In this document: positions 5,807 through 8,532 of the stretch, piece by piece
Position numbering within the stretch: position 1 is the stretch's first letter
Layout: each line of letters begins with the position of its first letter
NCBI GenBank assembly: GCA_934444485.1
Contig: CAKSCN010000107.1
Coordinates: 1-8,532 of the forward strand
Source: an uncultured Eubacteriales bacterium
Lineage (GTDB): Bacteria > Bacillota > Clostridia > Oscillospirales > CAG-382
Direction: 5' to 3'
DNA length: 8,532 bases
Position numbers and translations under genes: made by a program
Notes under the pieces: model-generated
Told to the model about the DNA's origin: nothing
Seen by the model: only the letters and a program-made list of their open reading frames with translations
Databases searched by the model: none

Positions 5807-7228
5807 TCAGACAACGAGGAAGAACTTAACAAGGAAGAGTGCGGAAATTACATATGTAAGTATCGAAACCTCCTTTGCCTTGCCGGTGAACACCTTGATA
5901 ATCGTGTAGGAGATGAGTCCGAGACCGATGCCGTGACCGATAGAACCGGAGACAGGCATTGCGATTATCATGAGCGCAACGGGAAGACCTTGTGTGATAT
6001 CGTCGAAGTTTACGTTCTTAAGACCTCCGAGCATGAGAAAGCCGACATAGATAAGTGCGGCGGAGGTTGCCGGTGCCGGGATAACTGCGGCGATGGGGGC
6101 GATAAACATACAAGCGAGGAACATAATGCCCGTTGTGAGTGCTGTAAGACCGGTTCTGCCGCCTACCTCAACGCCGGATGCGGACTCAACGAAGGTGGTA
6201 ACGGTAGAAGTACCTGTAACGGAACCGGCAACCGTACCGATAGCGTCGGCAAGGAGAGCTTCTTTCATGTTGGGCATATTGCCGTCCTTGTCAACCATTC
6301 CGGCACGGGAGGCTGTACCTACGAGAGTGCCTATGGTATCGAACATATCGATAATGCAGAATGTGATAACGAGAGTTGTTACGGTGAAGAAGCCGATATT
6401 TACAAGTCCCTCAAAGTTAAACTTAAAGAGCGTCATCTCCGCAAGGTCCGCAAACGGAGGAACAAAACCTTCGGGCTTTATGCTTGCAAAGGGGTTGATG
6501 CCGAATATTGCAAAATCAGCAACCCAGTGAACAACCGACGCACCGAGCATACCGAAAAGAACCGCACCCTTTACCTTGTGGTGTGCAAGAATCACTATGA
6601 GGAAGAGTCCGATAAACATCGTGACAACCGAGAGAACCATTCTGTTGTAGCCGCTTCCCATTGCGTTGAGAGCGTATTTGGGAGTGAGCGCACCGAAGAA
6701 GTCTCTCATCATAAAGAACGGACCGCCGTTTTCGGAATAAACGCCGGCATTCGAGCCGAAGCCGATGTTGAGGAGCATAAGTCCTATCGCAGGAGCGATA
6801 CCGAAACGAACGCCGAGAGGAATAGACTCGACTATCTTCTCTCTTACGTTGAGTACGGAAAGAACACAGAACACAATACCCTCAATGAGGATTATGCACA
6901 GTCCCGCTCTGAACGACTCAAGATAAGTGAGACCGACGAAGGTCATATTTGTAACGACGTATGCGAAAAAGCTGTTGAGTCCCATACCGGGCGCCATTGC
7001 AAAGGGCTTGTTTGCGGCGAATGCCATTACGAATGTGCCGATTGCGGAGGAAATACAGGTTGCGAGGAACACTGCGTTCCAGAGGTTCTGACCTTCAGCG
7101 CCAAAGTTTGTGAGAAGGTTCGGGTTCAGTGCGACAATGTACGCCATTGTCATGAACGTTGTAAGACCGGCGATTATTTCGGTCTTGACTGTAGTGCCGT
7201 TTTCCTTGAGACGGAATAACTTTTCCAT
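5807..7228 (-). CDS. AzgA/PbuG-type purine (adenine, hypoxanthine/guanine) permease
   Basis: A 473-residue membrane transporter of the AzgA branch of the nucleobase-cation symporter-2 superfamily, predicted to import purine bases with protons. The N-terminus FRLKENGTTVKTEIIAGLTTFMTMAYIVALNP (5-36) is characteristic. APGMGLNSFFAY (79-90), IIDMFDTIGTLVG (292-304) and ADAIGTVAGSVTGTSTVTTFVESASGVEVGGRTGLTAL (327-364) are the strongest family signatures and line the substrate site. FLMLGGLKNVNFDDITQGLPVAL (397-419) is also conserved. Length and membrane-helix content are normal. Start is ATG at 7228; AGAGGTG at 7239-7245 stands about 10 nt upstream, slightly long. It is monocistronic, with its own promoter and a shared bidirectional terminator. 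No purine riboswitch is seen in the roughly 60-nt leader. Which purine is carried cannot be decided. Confidence 0.93.
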   Translation of the reverse strand: MEKLFRLKENGTTVKTEIIAGLTTFMTMAYIVALNPNLLTNFGAEGQNLWNAVFLATCISSAIGTFVMAFAANKPFAMAPGMGLNSFFAYVVTNMTFVGLTYLESFRAGLCIILIEGIVFCVLSVLNVREKIVESIPLGVRFGIAPAIGLMLLNIGFGSNAGVYSENGGPFFMMRDFFGALTPKYALNAMGSGYNRMVLSVVTMFIGLFLIVILAHHKVKGAVLFGMLGASVVHWVADFAIFGINPFASIKPEGFVPPFADLAEMTLFKFNFEGLVNIGFFTVTTLVITFCIIDMFDTIGTLVGTASRAGMVDKDGNMPNMKEALLADAIGTVAGSVTGTSTVTTFVESASGVEVGGRTGLTALTTGIMFLACMFIAPIAAVIPAPATSAALIYVGFLMLGGLKNVNFDDITQGLPVALMIIAMPVSGSIGHGIGLGLISYTIIKVFTGKAKEVSILTYVISALFLVKFFLVV

Positions 7229-7258
7229 TTCTTTGAAACACCTCTTATTTTATTTTTT

Positions 7259-7289
7259 GCGTGCGGCACCGTGAAAGCACACCGCACAA
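7259..7289 (-). promoter_or_regulatory. Stem-loop at the 5' end of the purine permease mRNA
   Basis: Arms 7261-7266 (GTGCGG) and 7282-7287 (CCGCAC) form a 6-bp outer stem. An inner 3-bp stem (7271-7273 with 7278-7280) closes an AAAG loop. Given the promoter at 7297-7325, transcription would start near 7290, so the hairpin occupies the first nucleotides of the mRNA. No T-run follows, so it is not a terminator; a 5'-stabilising or regulatory role is possible. Confidence 0.5.
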
Positions 7290-7296
7290 CGACATA

Positions 7297-7325
7297 AGTA
7301 TACCACAGTTTCCGTTTTTCGTCAA
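7297..7325 (-). promoter_or_regulatory. Near-consensus sigma-A promoter of the purine permease gene
   Basis: On the minus strand TTGACG (7325-7320) and TATACT (7302-7297) are separated by exactly 17 nt. TGG directly before the -10 gives an extended TGn element. The predicted start site near 7290 gives a leader of about 60 nt. Confidence 0.8.
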
Positions 7326-7363
7326 CGATTTGGAATGCAAAAGTCGAAAATCGTCTCTTTGCA
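7325..7363. promoter_or_regulatory. Two interlocked inverted repeats upstream of the purine permease promoter
   Basis: ACGATTT (7325-7331) pairs with AAATCGT (7348-7354), and TGCAAA (7336-7341) pairs with TTTGCA (7358-7363). Both have 16-nt gaps and the arms alternate A-B-A'-B'. The first arm touches the -35 at 7320-7325. It could be a regulator-binding region, or, if transcribed, a pseudoknot-like fold. The rest of 7364-7418 shows only short CCGCATA repeats and no gene. Confidence 0.35.
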
Positions 7364-7418
7364 CAAAATTAACACAGCTTTACTGTCTAAAAGGGCGGTA
7401 TGTTTCCGCATATTGTCG

Positions 7419-7461
7419 AAAAAATACGGTGCGCCGCATAAAAATTCACAACGCACCGCAT
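7419..7461 (-). terminator. Strong intrinsic terminator after the kinase-peptidase gene
   Basis: On the minus strand a 10-bp stem forms between 7461-7452 and 7433-7424. Its core CGGTGCG/CGCACCG is perfect, with one G-T wobble and two A-T pairs beyond. The loop is 18 nt and six T (7424-7419) follow. It lies immediately after the TGA stop at 7470, so transcription of that gene ends here. Confidence 0.85.
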
Positions 7462-7469
7462 ATTCTTCT

Positions 7470-8532
7470 TCATTTTACCCTTGCAAAACAGAGTATCGAG
7501 GCTCTGTCGAATTCCGAAAGCTTCTTTGTTTCGACCTTTCCGGTGCTCGCAGACGCATGAACCGCAAGCCCCTCTCCTATATACATTGCGACATGACCCT
7601 TCATGTATATTATATCACCCGTGCGAAGTTCGCTTTCCTGTATTTCACGCACATATCTGCCATCAAACGCCGAATCTCTGAACATCGTCTTTCCGCAAAG
7701 TCTGTACGCCGTGAACACAAGACCCGAGCAGTCGATGCCCGACGGCGATTTTCCGCCCCAGCGGTAGGGAGTGCCGATATACGAAAGCGCATACCTCGCA
7801 GCACGTTCTCCGACGGTAAGGTTGGCATAAATATCTTCAAAGGCTTCCTTCCTTGCGTAAAACGCTCTGCCGCCAAAAAGCACCTTGACAAACCTTTCGT
7901 TCACGTACTCTTCGGAAACAACAATCTGCGAGCCTCTCGGAAGTGTGATCACCGGCGCACATCTGTATTCCGGAGTCGGCAGAAGGTCGCACCAAGCGGA
8001 ATAAACGACCGACGCCTTTTTGCGAAAGTGAGGGTCGGCACGCCTTGACGTATCCCGAGCCTTTATGTATCCGCGGTAGCCGTAATCGGTCTCGCAGTAC
8101 AGATACTCCCCTCCCCTCAGAACACGCAGGGGCGTTCCGAAAAGAAGAGAATCGGTCATCTCGGAGTTTCTCTCGGGCTTTCCGAAAAGAGGTGCTTCGG
8201 GTACGTTGACATAAAACGCCGTGTCGCCGTCCTTTGTCTGTGCAGCCACATTCGGGAACATTATCCGAATAATCTTCATCGCCGTACCGTCAGGTGTACC
8301 CTCGGGGCGAAGCGTTATATCGGCGCATTTTGCGTACAGCGGCGCACGCTTTTCGTAAATCTCGCAAAGTCCTTTCTCGCCTTTTGCGGCAAGGGGTCTT
8401 TTATCGCTTCCTCCGGCAAGGACTCTGCGCAGGCATTGGGAAAACTGCGTGTCGATGAAAACCGTCTTTCCGGTGCTTCTCATGGTCACGGCGTTTTCCT
8501 CTCTCAACGGTGTGCCGCCTCCGCAGGACACG
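7470..8532 (-). CDS. Shikimate kinase (C-terminal half) fused to SH3b-SH3b-NlpC/P60 peptidase, 5'-truncated
   Basis: One open frame runs from the right edge to TGA at 7470 (353 visible residues); the N-terminus is outside the window. Residues 1-95 match the C-terminal half of shikimate kinase: CGGGTPLREEN (3-13), SDKRPLA (42-48, lid arginine) and YEKRAPLYAKCADI (59-72, shikimate-binding arginine). Residues about 104-160 and 172-232 look like two SH3b domains. Residues about 242-353 are an NlpC/P60 peptidase with Y256, C268 in GIDCSGL, RDS (285-287), H313 in GHVAMYIG and H325 in VHAS. Spacing of Tyr, Cys, Asp-Ser and of the two His to each other agrees with my recollection of Bacillus YkfC, which cuts L-Ala-gamma-D-Glu from cytoplasmic murein peptides. 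No signal peptide lies between the domains. The GTG at 8531 is an internal codon; an internal start at ATG 8279 is possible, but no good ribosome binding site precedes it. Confidence 0.8.
   Translation of the reverse strand, partial: VSCGGGTPLREENAVTMRSTGKTVFIDTQFSQCLRRVLAGGSDKRPLAAKGEKGLCEIYEKRAPLYAKCADITLRPEGTPDGTAMKIIRIMFPNVAAQTKDGDTAFYVNVPEAPLFGKPERNSEMTDSLLFGTPLRVLRGGEYLYCETDYGYRGYIKARDTSRRADPHFRKKASVVYSAWCDLLPTPEYRCAPVITLPRGSQIVVSEEYVNERFVKVLFGGRAFYARKEAFEDIYANLTVGERAARYALSYIGTPYRWGGKSPSGIDCSGLVFTAYRLCGKTMFRDSAFDGRYVREIQESELRTGDIIYMKGHVAMYIGEGLAVHASASTGKVETKKLSEFDRASILCFARVK
8247..8532 (-). other. AroK-like shikimate kinase domain, C-terminal part of the fusion
   Basis: This stretch encodes the visible kinase part of the fused gene. 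The glycine triplet after Cys (CGGGT) and the arginines of the RPLA and RAPLY segments are the substrate- and lid-contact positions of shikimate kinase, which phosphorylates shikimate at O3 with ATP. The Walker A motif would lie about 65-75 residues upstream, outside the window. The last kinase helix appears to be about MKIIRIMF (85-92), and the SH3b part begins about 12 residues later. A gluconate kinase or other P-loop kinase is less likely, given the RAPLY and CGGGT motifs. Confidence 0.72.

Noticed and set aside
5933..7219. Long rightward open frame (428 codons) opposite the purine permease gene
   Set aside because: Its protein is rich in Cys, His, Glu and Arg with no family motif. It is the antisense shadow of a clearly recognised AzgA permease, open only because of that gene's codon bias.
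7406..7462. Three copies of CCGCATA (7406, 7434, 7456) as a repeat array
   Set aside because: The copies are only 7 nt and unevenly spaced (28 and 22 nt), and two overlap the terminator stem-loop; chance or hairpin constraint is sufficient.
7229..7470. Possible riboswitch, small RNA or tRNA in the largest intergenic region
   Set aside because: I found a promoter, a 5' hairpin, short inverted repeats and a terminator, but no purine aptamer-like core, no tRNA-like cloverleaf and no small gene with a ribosome binding site.
7261..8048. Rightward open frames overlapping the peptidase gene and the intergenic region
   Set aside because: They have no motifs, cross a terminator and a promoter of leftward genes, and are antisense to conserved NlpC/P60 sequence.

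Overview
The window looks like part of the chromosome of an uncultured or anaerobic Firmicute of the class Clostridia. The grounds are moderate GC with AT-rich promoters, strong AGGAGG-type ribosome binding sites, one TTG start, T-rich intrinsic terminators, and family content: an AzgA-type purine permease, a DUF2130 protein, a YkfC-like NlpC/P60 peptidase and an MgtC-like protein. The taxon is inferred. No tRNA, rRNA, CRISPR array or insertion sequence was seen, and six protein-coding genes fill almost all of the window.

Layout. (1) The 3' part of an ArsB/NhaD/SLC13-type ion permease runs rightward from the left edge to 1028 and ends in a hairpin terminator. (2) Converging on it is a two-gene leftward operon: a CPA2-type cation:proton antiporter (3298 to 1856, TTG start), then 24 nt later a divergent MgtC/SapB-type membrane protein (1831 to 1085). 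(3) An AT-rich divergent promoter region (3299-3434) separates this operon from a rightward LysR-type regulator (3435-4331). It holds overlapping back-to-back promoter candidates and an imperfect inverted repeat, so the regulator plausibly controls the antiporter operon and itself. (4) A DUF2130 coiled-coil protein (4344-5732) follows the regulator after 12 nt. Its conserved domain carries a D...ExK arrangement like that of PD-(D/E)XK nucleases. (5) A bidirectional terminator (5756-5794) separates it from a leftward AzgA/PbuG-type purine permease (7228 to 5807). That gene has a near-consensus sigma-A promoter, a stem-loop at the predicted mRNA 5' end, and interlocked inverted repeats just upstream of the -35. 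(6) A leftward gene enters from the right edge and ends at 7470 with a strong terminator.

The most unusual item is gene 6. One uninterrupted reading frame encodes the C-terminal half of a shikimate kinase (AroK type) running directly into two SH3b-like domains and an NlpC/P60 cysteine peptidase. The peptidase matches cytoplasmic YkfC (gamma-D-glutamyl-L-diamino-acid endopeptidase) in its catalytic and substrate-binding residues. A fusion of an aromatic-pathway kinase with a murein-peptide recycling enzyme is unexpected. It fits the absence of a signal peptide, since both activities would be cytoplasmic.

The antiporter, MgtC-like protein and LysR regulator form a plausible ion or pH homeostasis unit. 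The DUF2130 gene may be co-transcribed with the regulator, but its role is unknown.
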